A stretch of DNA of 25,939 bases from JBDKGH01 sp039798265 (GCA_039798265.1 JBDKGH010000063.1:1-25939), one strand, 5' to 3'. Positions 1 to 7,803 are shown, counted from the stretch's first letter. The notes: generated from the sequence alone by a model not told the origin. Numbers and translations are program-made.

Positions 1-259
1 AATGGGCGCTAGTATTCTTTCTGCTCAACCCAATCCTTCTCGTGGAACTGTTTATCTTACTTATCAATTACCCGAAGGAATTCAATCTTGTGAAATCGAA
101 ATTTTGGATAGTAATGGAAAGTTGATCGAAAAACGATTCGCAACCGGGAAGGGTATTGAGGAGTGGAACTGTAAAGAATGTTCAACGGGTATTTATATGG
201 TTCGCATAGTTTGTGAAAATATAGAACTGGCCACTGTTAAGGTTTCAATTGTGAAATAA
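1..259 (+). CDS. C-terminal fragment of a T9SS type A sorting-domain protein (5' end outside window)
   Basis: Only the last ~85 residues are inside the window. They form a T9SS type A sorting domain: an early NPSRG motif (the usual PNP turn), then strand patterns CEIEILDSNGKLI and STGIYMVRI, ending in a basic VKVSIVK tail. Such domains direct cargo through the type IX secretion system to the cell surface, where they are usually cleaved. An ATG sits at base 2, but a bare sorting domain with no signal peptide is not expected, so the reading frame almost certainly continues upstream. The stop codon overlaps the next start by one base (TAATG), so the two cargo genes are probably co-translated. 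The passenger function cannot be seen. Confidence 0.8.
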   Translation, partial: MGASILSAQPNPSRGTVYLTYQLPEGIQSCEIEILDSNGKLIEKRFATGKGIEEWNCKECSTGIYMVRIVCENIELATVKVSIVK

Positions 260-1707
260 TGAGAATTTTGTTGATTGCAATATTTGTGTTTTGGTCTGCC
301 CTTGTATTATTAGGGCAGACCTTTAACAACAGATACAATTTTGTCCCCTACACTGCTGGAAATGGATACAGTGTTGAGCAAAAAGGTGATTCATTAATCA
401 TTTTCTCTCATTATTCTGATAGCCTTTACAAAATTGGCATTCATATACTTAATTTAAATGGAGAGGTCCTAGATAGTAAGGTTTTATTTCGAGATAGCAC
501 TTGGTTTTTTGTTGGCTACTCTAACTCTTCTGACAAGTATCATGACGGATTTATTTCTGCGGGCATTACAAGATTTCCCGATCCACACAGGAGAGGTTAT
601 ATGATAAAATGGGATAATCAACTGGATACTGTGTTGACGAAAAGTTTCGAGTCTTCTACGGGAGACTCTTCACTTTTTCTTTATCAGGCAAAAGCGCTTG
701 ATGATGGTTTTGTAGCAGTAGGAAGTAAAACGAACAATAATGGAATTGAGAAAATACTTTTAATTAGAGCGGATAGTAATTTGAATGAGATTTGGCGAAA
801 GGAGTATGGAAATTCTACAATACCTCAGGCGGGTTATAGCGTAATTCAAACCCTTGACGGTGGTTACTTGATAGGAGGTGTAAGAAAAATTCCAGATAGT
901 TGGGATCATGTTGTGATCAAGACTAATGCCTTGGGAATTCAAGAAGATGTTGCATATTTTGGTTCTGGATATGAAGGATATATAGCACATGTCGCATTGA
1001 CAAGTGATGGCCATTATGTTTTTGGAGGAATGAAAAAAACTGGAGATTATGAATATCAGTCTATGGTATGCAAACTCGATGGTAGTCTCAATGAAGTGTG
1101 GTGTAATACTTATAATTCTCCAGGTCCAGAATGCTATGTTAACTCTGTCAAAGCTTTAGCGGATGGAAGTATAATAATTTGTGGAGTAGATAGATCAAAC
1201 TGGGATATGTTTGGCTACGTAGCTAAAATTGATCCTATTGGAAATACCATTTGGTACAGAAAGTATTCACAAACTGAGAATAACTGGTGCTTTTTTTATG
1301 ATGTTATTCAAACGAATGATGGAGGATTTTTCTTAACAGGCTCTCTCTACCCAGAAGTCGGTCTTACCCAAGACATTTGGGGCATCAAGTTAGATGATAT
1401 GGGATGTTTAGTTCCCGGATGCGATACTGTGCAACATGTATTTAGCACTGATGAGGGTGTTGGGTTTTCTATTTTTCCCAATCCCACTACGCAGTTTATC
1501 AATGTATATGTGTCATCACCAAATCCGGCAGATCATATCGCATTTGAACTATCCGATTTACAAGGCCGCATTGTAAAAACATTCTCACCAACTCTTTTTG
1601 ACACCACCTATATGATCGACGTGCAAGATCTACCCACGGGCATGTACGTTCTCAAAATGCTTCGCGATGGAGTGATGATGAGGAGTGAGAAGATAGTTAA
1701 GGAGTGA
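259..1707 (+). CDS. Secreted T9SS cargo protein with delta-60-like repeats
   Basis: 482 residues. The first 20 form a signal peptide ending in LLGQ. The body holds at least five similar segments with a 'DGG(F/Y) xxx G' core, near residues 149, 200, 250, 302 and 354. They recur about every 50 residues and resemble delta-60 or beta-propeller-type repeats. The last ~75 residues, from IFPNPTTQF to the basic end, are a T9SS type A sorting domain. The protein is therefore likely exported to the surface, where it may bind a ligand or other surface components; no catalytic motif was found. The start overlaps the previous stop by one base. Base composition changes along the gene: bases 421-480 have 19 G/C of 60, while bases 1621-1680 in the sorting domain have 30 of 60. 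Confidence 0.85.
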   Translation: MRILLIAIFVFWSALVLLGQTFNNRYNFVPYTAGNGYSVEQKGDSLIIFSHYSDSLYKIGIHILNLNGEVLDSKVLFRDSTWFFVGYSNSSDKYHDGFISAGITRFPDPHRRGYMIKWDNQLDTVLTKSFESSTGDSSLFLYQAKALDDGFVAVGSKTNNNGIEKILLIRADSNLNEIWRKEYGNSTIPQAGYSVIQTLDGGYLIGGVRKIPDSWDHVVIKTNALGIQEDVAYFGSGYEGYIAHVALTSDGHYVFGGMKKTGDYEYQSMVCKLDGSLNEVWCNTYNSPGPECYVNSVKALADGSIIICGVDRSNWDMFGYVAKIDPIGNTIWYRKYSQTENNWCFFYDVIQTNDGGFFLTGSLYPEVGLTQDIWGIKLDDMGCLVPGCDTVQHVFSTDEGVGFSIFPNPTTQFINVYVSSPNPADHIAFELSDLQGRIVKTFSPTLFDTTYMIDVQDLPTGMYVLKMLRDGVMMRSEKIVKE

Positions 1708-1723
1708 TTAGTTATTAATTATT

Positions 1724-1785
1724 AGTGGGCTCCGCGATTGAAAATCGTCCGCTTTGACGGCTCCGACCTCAAGTCGGGGAGCACT
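1724..1785. repeat. Palindromic dispersed-type repeat, copy 1
   Basis: The element is bounded by related inverted ends (AGTGGGCTCCG on the left, CGGGGAGCACT on the right). It contains two internal hairpins, CGATT-GAA-AATCG and (C)CGAC-CTCAA-GTCGG. It shares 23 identical bases (1734-1756) and then a 17-base block ending in AAGTCGGGGA with the copy at 2227. It begins 17 bases after the stop codon of the T9SS gene. There is no T-run after it, so it is not a standard intrinsic terminator. Confidence 0.7.
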
Positions 1786-1799
1786 GATGAGGCATGTGA

Positions 1800-1981
1800 A
1801 GGATAAAATTCCATGCATAGCATTCACATGAAATATTCACACATAGTTTTCACACGGAAGTATTCATAGCGCCAGCAACATCTTCCATTTTTAACTAAAA
1901 ACTATAAATAGAAAGCTGCGCTATGAATACGGAGTATGAATATATCCATGTGTATGCTGCACGTGAAAAATAAAATGATAG
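1800..1981. repeat. Large imperfect inverted repeat (~180 bases)
   Basis: The best paired core is TATTCATAGCGCCAGC (1861-1876) against GCTGCGCTATGAATA (1915-1929), which match over 15 bases with one extra base. Outside the core, a segment around 1816-1845 (AGCATTCACATGAAATATTC) pairs imperfectly with the complement of a segment around 1930-1960. The whole could fold into one long imperfect hairpin centred near 1895. No coding potential is seen. Confidence 0.55.
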
Positions 1982-2146
1982 AATAGTAAAACGCCCCCCC
2001 CCAAAGGCGCAGCTTCTCTAATTAAAAATTAAAAAATAAAGATTAAGAACGAAAATGATGGGTGAAAGGTGGAGGGTGGAAAATGGAAATGTAAAATGAA
2101 AGTGGGAAATTAAAAATGAAAATGAGGAGTGATAGGTTGGGAATGG

Positions 2147-2218
2147 AAATGATAAAAGGATAGAAGCGTAAAATGATAAAAGGATAGAATGGTAAAATCG
2201 TAACATCCTATAGCGATA
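2147..2218. repeat. 24-base tandem repeat, left part
   Basis: Two units (2147-2170 and 2171-2194) begin with the identical 19 bases AAATGATAAAAGGATAGAA. A third unit (2195-2218) is diverged and keeps only its beginning and end. The series resumes in phase at 2334 after the palindromic element. Confidence 0.65.
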
Positions 2219-2226
2219 AAGCTTCG

Positions 2227-2279
2227 GCGATTGAAAATCGTCCGCTTTGTCAGCCCCGACCTCAAGTCGGGGACCACCG
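2227..2279. repeat. Palindromic dispersed-type repeat, copy 2
   Basis: It matches the copy at 1734-1784: 23 identical bases, a short variable stretch, then 17 identical bases. Its hairpin is perfect: CCCCGAC, loop CTCAA, GTCGGGG at 2254-2272 (7-base stem). A degenerate relative of its first half follows at about 2280-2312 (TTCGGCAATCGAAAA). It sits inside a 24-base tandem array. Confidence 0.7.
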
Positions 2280-2333
2280 ATTCGGCAATCGAAAAGCTCG
2301 TCAAAGTTTCGGTAATCACGGAAACAGCGTGTA

Positions 2334-2365
2334 AAATGGTAAAAGGATAAAATCATAAAATGATT
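2334..2365. repeat. 24-base tandem repeat, right part
   Basis: One unit (2334-2357, AAATGGTAAAAGGATAAAAT...) and the start of the next (AAATGATT) match the array at 2147-2218. The array appears to be interrupted by palindromic copy 2 and its degenerate neighbour. Confidence 0.6.
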
Positions 2366-2500
2366 CCCCAAAGGCGCAGCCTTTACACTTGAAAATTTTG
2401 CATTTTAATTCTTAATTTCCATTTTTCACCATTCACCATTCACCATTCACCCTTCACCCATCATTTTCGTTTTTAACCTTTAATTTTTAACCTTTTATTT

Positions 2501-3403
2501 CTAGGGTTGTTGACCGGGTGCTTGGAGTGTTGTGTCGTTCGGCATCACTTCTTCTGGATTAGCATCACTTGGAATATCCACCGGAGTTTCTTCTTGCAAT
2601 TTTTCTTGCTCGACTTCGAGTTGTTTTTCAACTTTCGATTCTTCTTTCACTCTTTTTTCCTCGGGCCAATCGTCGTTATATCGCTCGAAATAGTTGTCAC
2701 CTATTAAGCGCATGAGGCGAGTGATTTGTCCTTGGCGCTTGCGCATGTAACCGCTAGGTGCGCCGGGATTAAACTTTTTAGGATTGGGCAAGCAAGCGGC
2801 TATCAAAGCGGCTTGATCGCGGGTGAGTTTTGCGGGAGTAGTTTTAAAATAATCCTGTGCTGCAGCACCTACACCAAATTTGCATGGACCCATTTCAATC
2901 ACATTCAAATACACCTCGAGTATGCGCTCTTTCGACCAAAAGAATTCGATGAGGTAGGTGAAGTACACCTCAAAGCCTTTGCGTATCCACGAGCGAGAAG
3001 GCCACAAAAAAACATTCTTCGCCACTTGTTGGGAGATTGTGCTGGCTCCGCGGGTTTTCTTGTGTGTCGCATTGTATTTGCGCGCCTTTTCTATCGCTCC
3101 CCAATCGAGGCCATGGTGTTTCATGAAGTTGTTGTCTTCACTGGATACCACGGCTAATTTCATGTTGAGCGATATGTCCTCACTATCTACCCACTCTTGA
3201 TGAAACTCGCATCCCTCAGGACAACTGAAACGCTCAGAAAGCTGAAGGTAGGTGATCGGAGGATTGATCCAACGTAAGCAAATTACCCAGAAGATGGAGA
3301 TGATGAAAAACCACATCACCGACTTCGAGCAGAAACGCCAGATTTTACGTCCTAAAGAATAATTCTTTTTCTTTTTTGCTGTCGAATGTTCACTCACAAA
3401 CAC
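2501..3403 (-). CDS. mtgA: Monofunctional biosynthetic peptidoglycan glycosyltransferase (GT51)
   Basis: 300 residues. It polymerises lipid II into glycan strands at the outer face of the inner membrane. A Lys-rich N-terminus precedes a single membrane anchor (about residues 29-45). GT51 motifs follow: EDNNFMKHHGLDW with the catalytic Glu at 89, RGASTISQQVAKN near 118-130, and ERILEVYLNVIEMG near 159-172. There is no transpeptidase domain, so it is the single-domain type. A charged Glu/Lys/Pro-rich tail of about 50 residues follows the domain and is longer than in the E. coli enzyme. No ATG precedes the membrane anchor; the start is one of two GTG codons, at 3403 or two codons later. It begins six bases after the stop of the upstream peptidase gene, so the two are likely co-transcribed. 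Confidence 0.92.
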   Translation of the reverse strand: MFVSEHSTAKKKKNYSLGRKIWRFCSKSVMWFFIISIFWVICLRWINPPITYLQLSERFSCPEGCEFHQEWVDSEDISLNMKLAVVSSEDNNFMKHHGLDWGAIEKARKYNATHKKTRGASTISQQVAKNVFLWPSRSWIRKGFEVYFTYLIEFFWSKERILEVYLNVIEMGPCKFGVGAAAQDYFKTTPAKLTRDQAALIAACLPNPKKFNPGAPSGYMRKRQGQITRLMRLIGDNYFERYNDDWPEEKRVKEESKVEKQLEVEQEKLQEETPVDIPSDANPEEVMPNDTTLQAPGQQP

Positions 3404-3409
3404 GAAGGA

Positions 3410-4522
3410 TTAAAGACCAAGTTTTGCTTTTATTTCTGCTGGTAGCGCGTCTTTGTGAATTACAATGGCTACAGTTTTCATCTGAAGGTAGGGTGTTGAT
3501 ATGTACTGAAATCCACCATAAGGGTTTTCACTGCCCCACGAGTTTTTAGTCATGTAATACACATTTCCATTTTGATCTTTCGCCTTGCCAGTGATGTGCA
3601 TCAAATGGTCGTCAGTGGTGGCAAAAGAATCATACTGCGCTTGACGAGCCTCGGGAGTAACCGCTTTTTCGACCACTATTTTTTTGAAATAGTTTTCTTT
3701 TTTTACTGAATCGGCTGGTAAAATGCCTAGACCATTTTTAAATGAAAATCCTTTTTCACTCACATCGGCATCCCAAGCAATGGTGAATCCTTTATCCAAT
3801 GCATGGTCAATGGTCGCTTGAAACTCGTTTAAAGGCAAATTATAATAAGAACCCTTTGACCAGTTGTCGGGTACTTCCACTACAAATGGCTTGTAAAATG
3901 GCTGGTGGGTAAATGAGGTAAGGCATACGTAATCATCAGCATTAATGCCCATGGCATCGCGGAAGGAAGCAGGGGTGTATTTCTTACCATCATAGGTAAA
4001 TTCTTTCGGAAGGGCACCGATGTAGGAGTCTAAAACGCCTTCGATGGCTTTTCTCCACTCTTGATTTTGCTCGTTGAGTTTTTTCTCCAAAACAGATTTT
4101 ACGATGGACTCTAACACGATGTCCATAGTGCCATGGTCATGTTCGGTTTGTCCTGACGGTAAGCCGCTGTAAGCTGCTTCGGGTACCATACCATGTAAGC
4201 GAATCACGTTCAAAACATCATGGCTCAATCCGCCGGGGCCAAACTGTTGTTTGCCTTGGTAACGCACGAAACTGTTAGCCTTCAAGGGATAGTTGATGCG
4301 AACGTTATACATTTCAGAAAGATCCACCTTCTGTTTGGTTTTGCGCAAAATCTCAGATTCAAAAAAAGAAATGGTAGCAAAGCTCCAGCAGGTTCCTGTG
4401 GCGCATTGGTCTTCGGTATCCCCGTGAGCATTATCTTTTAGGGTGGTAAAAGTGTAGGCGCTTTGGGCAAAGGAGGAAAGAGCGATCAAGCTAGCCGCGG
4501 CTGCTAGAAGAAATTTTTTCAT
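3410..4522 (-). CDS. Secreted C1-family cysteine peptidase (bleomycin hydrolase / aminopeptidase C type)
   Basis: 370 residues with a clear signal peptide (MKKFLLAAAASLIALSSFAQ). The papain-like catalytic set is visible: QCATGTCWSFAT with nucleophile Cys45 and oxyanion Gln39, HLMHITG with His309, and KNSWG with Asn327. The spacing and the C-terminal GGFQYISTPYLQMK segment fit the bleomycin hydrolase (PepC) branch. That branch is usually cytoplasmic and about 450 residues in many bacteria, so this shorter version with a signal peptide probably works in the periplasm or outside the cell on peptides. It is the first gene of a minus-strand pair with the peptidoglycan glycosyltransferase and is divergent from ddl. 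Confidence 0.88.
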   Translation of the reverse strand: MKKFLLAAAASLIALSSFAQSAYTFTTLKDNAHGDTEDQCATGTCWSFATISFFESEILRKTKQKVDLSEMYNVRINYPLKANSFVRYQGKQQFGPGGLSHDVLNVIRLHGMVPEAAYSGLPSGQTEHDHGTMDIVLESIVKSVLEKKLNEQNQEWRKAIEGVLDSYIGALPKEFTYDGKKYTPASFRDAMGINADDYVCLTSFTHQPFYKPFVVEVPDNWSKGSYYNLPLNEFQATIDHALDKGFTIAWDADVSEKGFSFKNGLGILPADSVKKENYFKKIVVEKAVTPEARQAQYDSFATTDDHLMHITGKAKDQNGNVYYMTKNSWGSENPYGGFQYISTPYLQMKTVAIVIHKDALPAEIKAKLGL

Positions 4523-4616
4523 AACAATTTTTTTGGTGCCACAAGTTTACTGAATTTTTAAACGGAATTACGGACGAATCTATTGTCAACGGTATTTTGT
4601 TAGTGAGCGACTTTTT

Positions 4617-4652
4617 TTTGCCTTTTTTTCAGTCACTTTTTAAGCACCTTTG
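4617..4652 (+). promoter_or_regulatory. Possible promoter for ddl
   Basis: CACCTTTG (4645-4652) is one base off the Bacteroidota -7 box TAnnTTTG and lies 18 bases before the start codon. A TTTG at 4617-4620 could be the -33 box, but the 24-base spacing is longer than usual. Weak call. Confidence 0.3.
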
Positions 4653-4670
4653 TGAGGTTAGTCCATCACT

Positions 4671-5639
4671 ATGAAAAAAATTGCTGTTATATGCGGCGGA
4701 TACAGCGGCGAAGCTGCAGTATCTATGAAAAGCGCTGCCATGGTCATGAATAATATTGACCGAACCCAATATGAACCAACAAAAGTGGTCATTACACCAG
4801 AGCGTTGGTATGCTGAATGGGAGGGGAGTGAGGTGGACATGGATAAAAATAATTTTTCGGTGCCCACCCCATCAGGTGCTTACGGTTTCGATGCTGCCTT
4901 TATCATAGTGCATGGCACTCCTGGAGAGGATGGTCAATTGCAAGGCTATTTGAATATGATTGGCCTTCCGTACACTACCGGCGATGTGCTGAATATGGCG
5001 GTTACATTTAATAAAAAAATGACCACACGCACGCTGGGACAAATGGGCTTTCGGGTGGCAAAAAGCATAGTACTCAATCGCGATGAACCGTATAGTGTGT
5101 CATTTCTAACTGCCAACTTGGGCTTGCCTTGTTTTGTGAAACCCAATTGCGGTGGTAGTTCTATCGGTACATCACGTGTGAATGTATCGGAGGAAATGCA
5201 CATCGCTTTAGAAAAAGGCTTCAAAGAAGATGAGCAAGTGATCATTGAAGAGTTTATCGCCGGCACAGAGGTGACTTGCGGAGTGATCAAGTACCAAGGA
5301 AAAGTGATGGCTTTGCCGATTACTGAAATAGTTTCTAAAAAAGAATTTTTCGATTTCGAAGCCAAGTATCAAGGAGCTTCAGAAGAAATAACCCCTGCTC
5401 GATTGAGTGAAGAGATCACCCGATCGATACAATCGCAATGCGAGGATATTTATAAAAAGCTAGAATGTAGAGGTATGATTCGTATTGACTTCTTGATTAG
5501 GGGCGAAGAGACCTTTGTGGTTGAAGTAAACACTGTACCCGGATTTACGGAAGCCTCAATTATACCTCAGCAAGCGGGGGTAATTGGGATATCAAAAACT
5601 GAATTAATTACTACGGTGTTAAACTCTTGTGGTATTTAA
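4671..5639 (+). CDS. ddl: D-alanine--D-alanine ligase
   Basis: 322 residues. It joins two D-alanines with ATP to make the dipeptide end of peptidoglycan precursors in the cytoplasm. ATP-grasp features are in order: an N-terminal GGYSGEAAVSMKSA loop, VHGTPGEDGQLQGYL, the ATP-binding CFVKPNCGGSSIGTS, EEFIAGTEVTCGV, and the metal-binding RIDFLIR...VVEVNTVPGFTEASI near the C-terminus. The length matches the family. The only nearby ATG that keeps the full N-terminal domain is at 4671. Peptidoglycan glycosyltransferase lies on the other strand close by. The next gene starts 47 bases downstream on the same strand. Confidence 0.96.
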   Translation: MKKIAVICGGYSGEAAVSMKSAAMVMNNIDRTQYEPTKVVITPERWYAEWEGSEVDMDKNNFSVPTPSGAYGFDAAFIIVHGTPGEDGQLQGYLNMIGLPYTTGDVLNMAVTFNKKMTTRTLGQMGFRVAKSIVLNRDEPYSVSFLTANLGLPCFVKPNCGGSSIGTSRVNVSEEMHIALEKGFKEDEQVIIEEFIAGTEVTCGVIKYQGKVMALPITEIVSKKEFFDFEAKYQGASEEITPARLSEEITRSIQSQCEDIYKKLECRGMIRIDFLIRGEETFVVEVNTVPGFTEASIIPQQAGVIGISKTELITTVLNSCGI

Positions 5640-5686
5640 GGATCTCATTGATTTTCATTATATTCGATTACTTAAATTCTGAACGG

Positions 5687-7234
5687 ATGAAAAAGTTATC
5701 TGCGTTGTTTTTTCTAATTGCAATGGCCTTTAGCGCGGTGTCACAAATAACCTGGAGCGAACATGTAGCGCCGATCGCTTACGAGCATTGCACTACTTGT
5801 CACCGTCAAGGTGGTATAGGTCCTTTTCCAATTGAAACTTACCAAGATGCCTATGGATATATGTTCGACATTGCCGATGCGGTGAGCGATCGACATATGC
5901 CACCATGGCCTGCTGACCCCAATTATCGTCAATTTTTACACGAGAATTATCTTACGGATGATCAGATTCAAACGATCAACGATTGGGTGCTCGTTGGAGC
6001 TCCGGAAGGAGATCCAGCATTGGCCCCTGAGTTGCCTTCGTTTACCACGGGAAGCGCGCTGCCCTCTATCGACTTGAGTATTCAAACTCCTGAATATGCC
6101 TCTACAGCGGCCTTTGATGATGTTTACCGCACATTCGTAGTTCCGAGTAATTTTTCAGTCGATAAATTCATTGATGGATTTGAAGTAATTCCGGGGAATG
6201 CTTCCATCGTGCATCACGTGGTGGTGTATTATGATCCCTCTGATGAGTGCTTGACCTTAGACGCAAACGATCCAGGGCCTGGATTTACCACGAGCGGCAC
6301 GGGAGGCGAACTTCCCGCTGATGCGAAATTTTTATCGGTGTGGGCTCCAGGAAAAAATACACAAATGCTTCCCCTGGGTTTTGCTCTTCGCGCAGAAGCG
6401 GGCGGACATTTTTTGATTGAAATTCACTTCCCTGCTGGCACAGCAGGAGAGTTAGATCAAACAACCGTGAATGTACATTACACAACGGATAGTACTCCAA
6501 GAGAGGTGTGGCTCGATCCTATTTTGAATCATGCGCCTCCTATTTTGCAAGCTCCGTTTTTATATATACCGGCTAACCAAACGGCGATTTTCGAAGAGAT
6601 ATATGAAGTGCCTATCGATGTCACTTTATTCAATGTAATGCCACACATGCATCTGATTGGTCGTTCTATTACTAGTTGGGCCGAAACGCCAAGCAGCGAT
6701 AGCATTCCGCTTATTCATATTCCTGAATGGCATTTCCATTGGCAAATGGGCTATGATTTTACATCGTTACAAACCTTACCCGCTGGAAGCTTGCTGAAGG
6801 CAAGTGCTTTTTTTGATAACACGACCAACAATCCCAATAACCCCAATGATCCTCCGCAGCTGGTGATAGCGGGTGAAGCTACGGATGAAGAAATGATGGT
6901 GGTGTTTTTCACCTATACGTATTACTTGCCCGGTGATGAAAATATTGAAATAGTAACAGGTGTTCCTGCATTGGAAAAAACACCTACCAAATGGAGTGTA
7001 TATCCCAATCCTACAGCGGACTTATTGCATGTTCAATCCTTCTTAGATCGTTACCAAAAAGTGCAGTTCAGCATTTTTGATCAAACAGGTAAAAAATGGA
7101 TGCACACGCAAGAAAACGTTCAAGGAGGTATGGATACTTCGGAATTGGATGTGTCGCAATTGCCTGTTGGCATTTATTACTTGCAGGTAACGGGAGATGA
7201 GTTGTATTTCACAACATCTTTTATCAAACAGTAA
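5687..7234 (+). CDS. Secreted heme c / copper type II (PHM-like) monooxygenase-like protein with T9SS tail
   Basis: 515 residues from the ATG at 5687; the frame opens at 5627 inside ddl, but the signal peptide MKKLSALFFLIAMAFSAVSQ begins here. Domain order: a heme c site C35-TT-C38-H39, with MPPWP (Met71) as a likely distal ligand; a two-part domain resembling peptidylglycine alpha-hydroxylating monooxygenase (PHM); and a T9SS type A sorting domain from about residue 437 (VYPNPTADLLHV). By comparison with PHM, all six copper ligands have candidates: His176-His177 (VHHVV) and His247 (IEIHF) for one copper, His320 and His322 (MPHMH) and Met403 (DEEMM) for the other. It is probably a surface oxidoreductase; the substrate is unknown. 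Its stop abuts the ruvC stop on the other strand. Confidence 0.8.
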   Translation: MKKLSALFFLIAMAFSAVSQITWSEHVAPIAYEHCTTCHRQGGIGPFPIETYQDAYGYMFDIADAVSDRHMPPWPADPNYRQFLHENYLTDDQIQTINDWVLVGAPEGDPALAPELPSFTTGSALPSIDLSIQTPEYASTAAFDDVYRTFVVPSNFSVDKFIDGFEVIPGNASIVHHVVVYYDPSDECLTLDANDPGPGFTTSGTGGELPADAKFLSVWAPGKNTQMLPLGFALRAEAGGHFLIEIHFPAGTAGELDQTTVNVHYTTDSTPREVWLDPILNHAPPILQAPFLYIPANQTAIFEEIYEVPIDVTLFNVMPHMHLIGRSITSWAETPSSDSIPLIHIPEWHFHWQMGYDFTSLQTLPAGSLLKASAFFDNTTNNPNNPNDPPQLVIAGEATDEEMMVVFFTYTYYLPGDENIEIVTGVPALEKTPTKWSVYPNPTADLLHVQSFLDRYQKVQFSIFDQTGKKWMHTQENVQGGMDTSELDVSQLPVGIYYLQVTGDELYFTTSFIKQ

Positions 7235-7798
7235 TTAGCGGACGCGGCCGGGATTATCGCGCAAAAAGCTCTTCCAGCTGTTGTGCGATTTTCCACTGGC
7301 CAATGCTGAGCTAGTTTGGTAAAAATGACAAACCGCTGCGGCCAAACCGTCGGTAGCATCGAGGTTTTTGGGCATAGCTTCTGCAGCAATCTTTAAGGTA
7401 GATTGAAGCATGGCCGCTACTTGTTCTTTCGATGCAGCACCATTACCAGTGATGGACTGTTTTATTTTTCTCGGTGCGTATTCTACAATCGGTATTTGTC
7501 GACTCAGAGCTGCGGCTATGGCCACTCCTTGTGCGCGTCCTAACTTCAGCATCGACTGAACGTTTTTCCCAAAGAACGGAGCTTCAATAGCAAGCTCATC
7601 CGGATGAAATTCATCGATTAGTTCTATACATCTTTCAAAGATGCGTTGGAGTTTTAAAGCGTGGTCATCGATTTTGTCGAGGCGTAAAACATCCATCGTT
7701 AGTAAGGACATTTTTTTTCCTTCTACCTTGATGAGTCCATACCCTAGAATGGAGGTGCCAGGGTCAATTCCTAATATGATTCGTTCGTTCGCTGACAA
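7235..7798 (-). CDS. ruvC: Crossover junction endodeoxyribonuclease RuvC
   Basis: 187 residues. It cleaves Holliday junctions with RuvAB during recombination and repair. The four catalytic acids are present: Asp12 in GIDPGT, Glu72 in AIEAPFF, and Asp147 and Asp150 in DATDGLAAA. The basic EYAPRKIKQSITGNG segment is also typical. No ATG lies in frame near the beginning; the best start is a TTG at 7798, giving MSANERIILGIDPG, which matches the usual short N-terminus of the family. The gene stands alone on the minus strand, convergent with the copper monooxygenase-like gene (stop codons adjacent, no gap) and divergent from the GT2 gene. Confidence 0.95.
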   Translation of the reverse strand: MSANERIILGIDPGTSILGYGLIKVEGKKMSLLTMDVLRLDKIDDHALKLQRIFERCIELIDEFHPDELAIEAPFFGKNVQSMLKLGRAQGVAIAAALSRQIPIVEYAPRKIKQSITGNGAASKEQVAAMLQSTLKIAAEAMPKNLDATDGLAAAVCHFYQTSSALASGKSHNSWKSFLRDNPGRVR

Positions 7799-7803
7799 TG
7801 TCT

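Larger units (their letters stand above)
1708..2500. other. 793-base repeat-rich gap between convergent genes
   Basis: No credible gene lies here. The open frames on the minus strand translate into low-complexity Ser/Phe/Leu/His strings because they read through AT-rich repeats. The stretch contains two copies of a palindromic element, a 24-base tandem repeat, a large imperfect inverted repeat, a 15-base direct repeat (1999-2013 and 2366-2380), a run of nine C (1994-2002) and a long-range inverted pair (2043-2066 and 2453-2476). Several are listed separately. Confidence 0.8.

Noticed and set aside
1994..2002. Run of nine C as a phase-variation switch
   Set aside because: It is outside any gene and not placed between promoter boxes, so slippage would have no evident effect.
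2147..2365. Possible CRISPR array
   Set aside because: The units are 24 bases and directly adjacent without unique spacers, so it is a plain tandem repeat; no cas genes are present.
2018..2371. Open frame on the minus strand in the repeat-rich gap
   Set aside because: The translation is repeated Leu/Ser/Phe/Tyr/His strings that come from AT-rich tandem repeats; no family resemblance, and it crosses several repeat elements.
1708..2500. Search for tRNA or other standard RNA gene in the largest gap
   Set aside because: No cloverleaf-like arms or conserved tRNA sequences were seen; the structure present is repeat-derived.
2726..3157. 143-residue open frame on the plus strand
   Set aside because: It lies opposite the GT51 gene, whose motifs are complete; it is a shadow frame.
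4584..4589. TTGACA-like box on the minus strand upstream of the peptidase gene
   Set aside because: Bacteroidota do not use the standard -35/-10 pair, and no matching box is at the right distance; a TAAACTTG at 4542-4549 (minus) is one mismatch from the -7 box but has no -33 partner.
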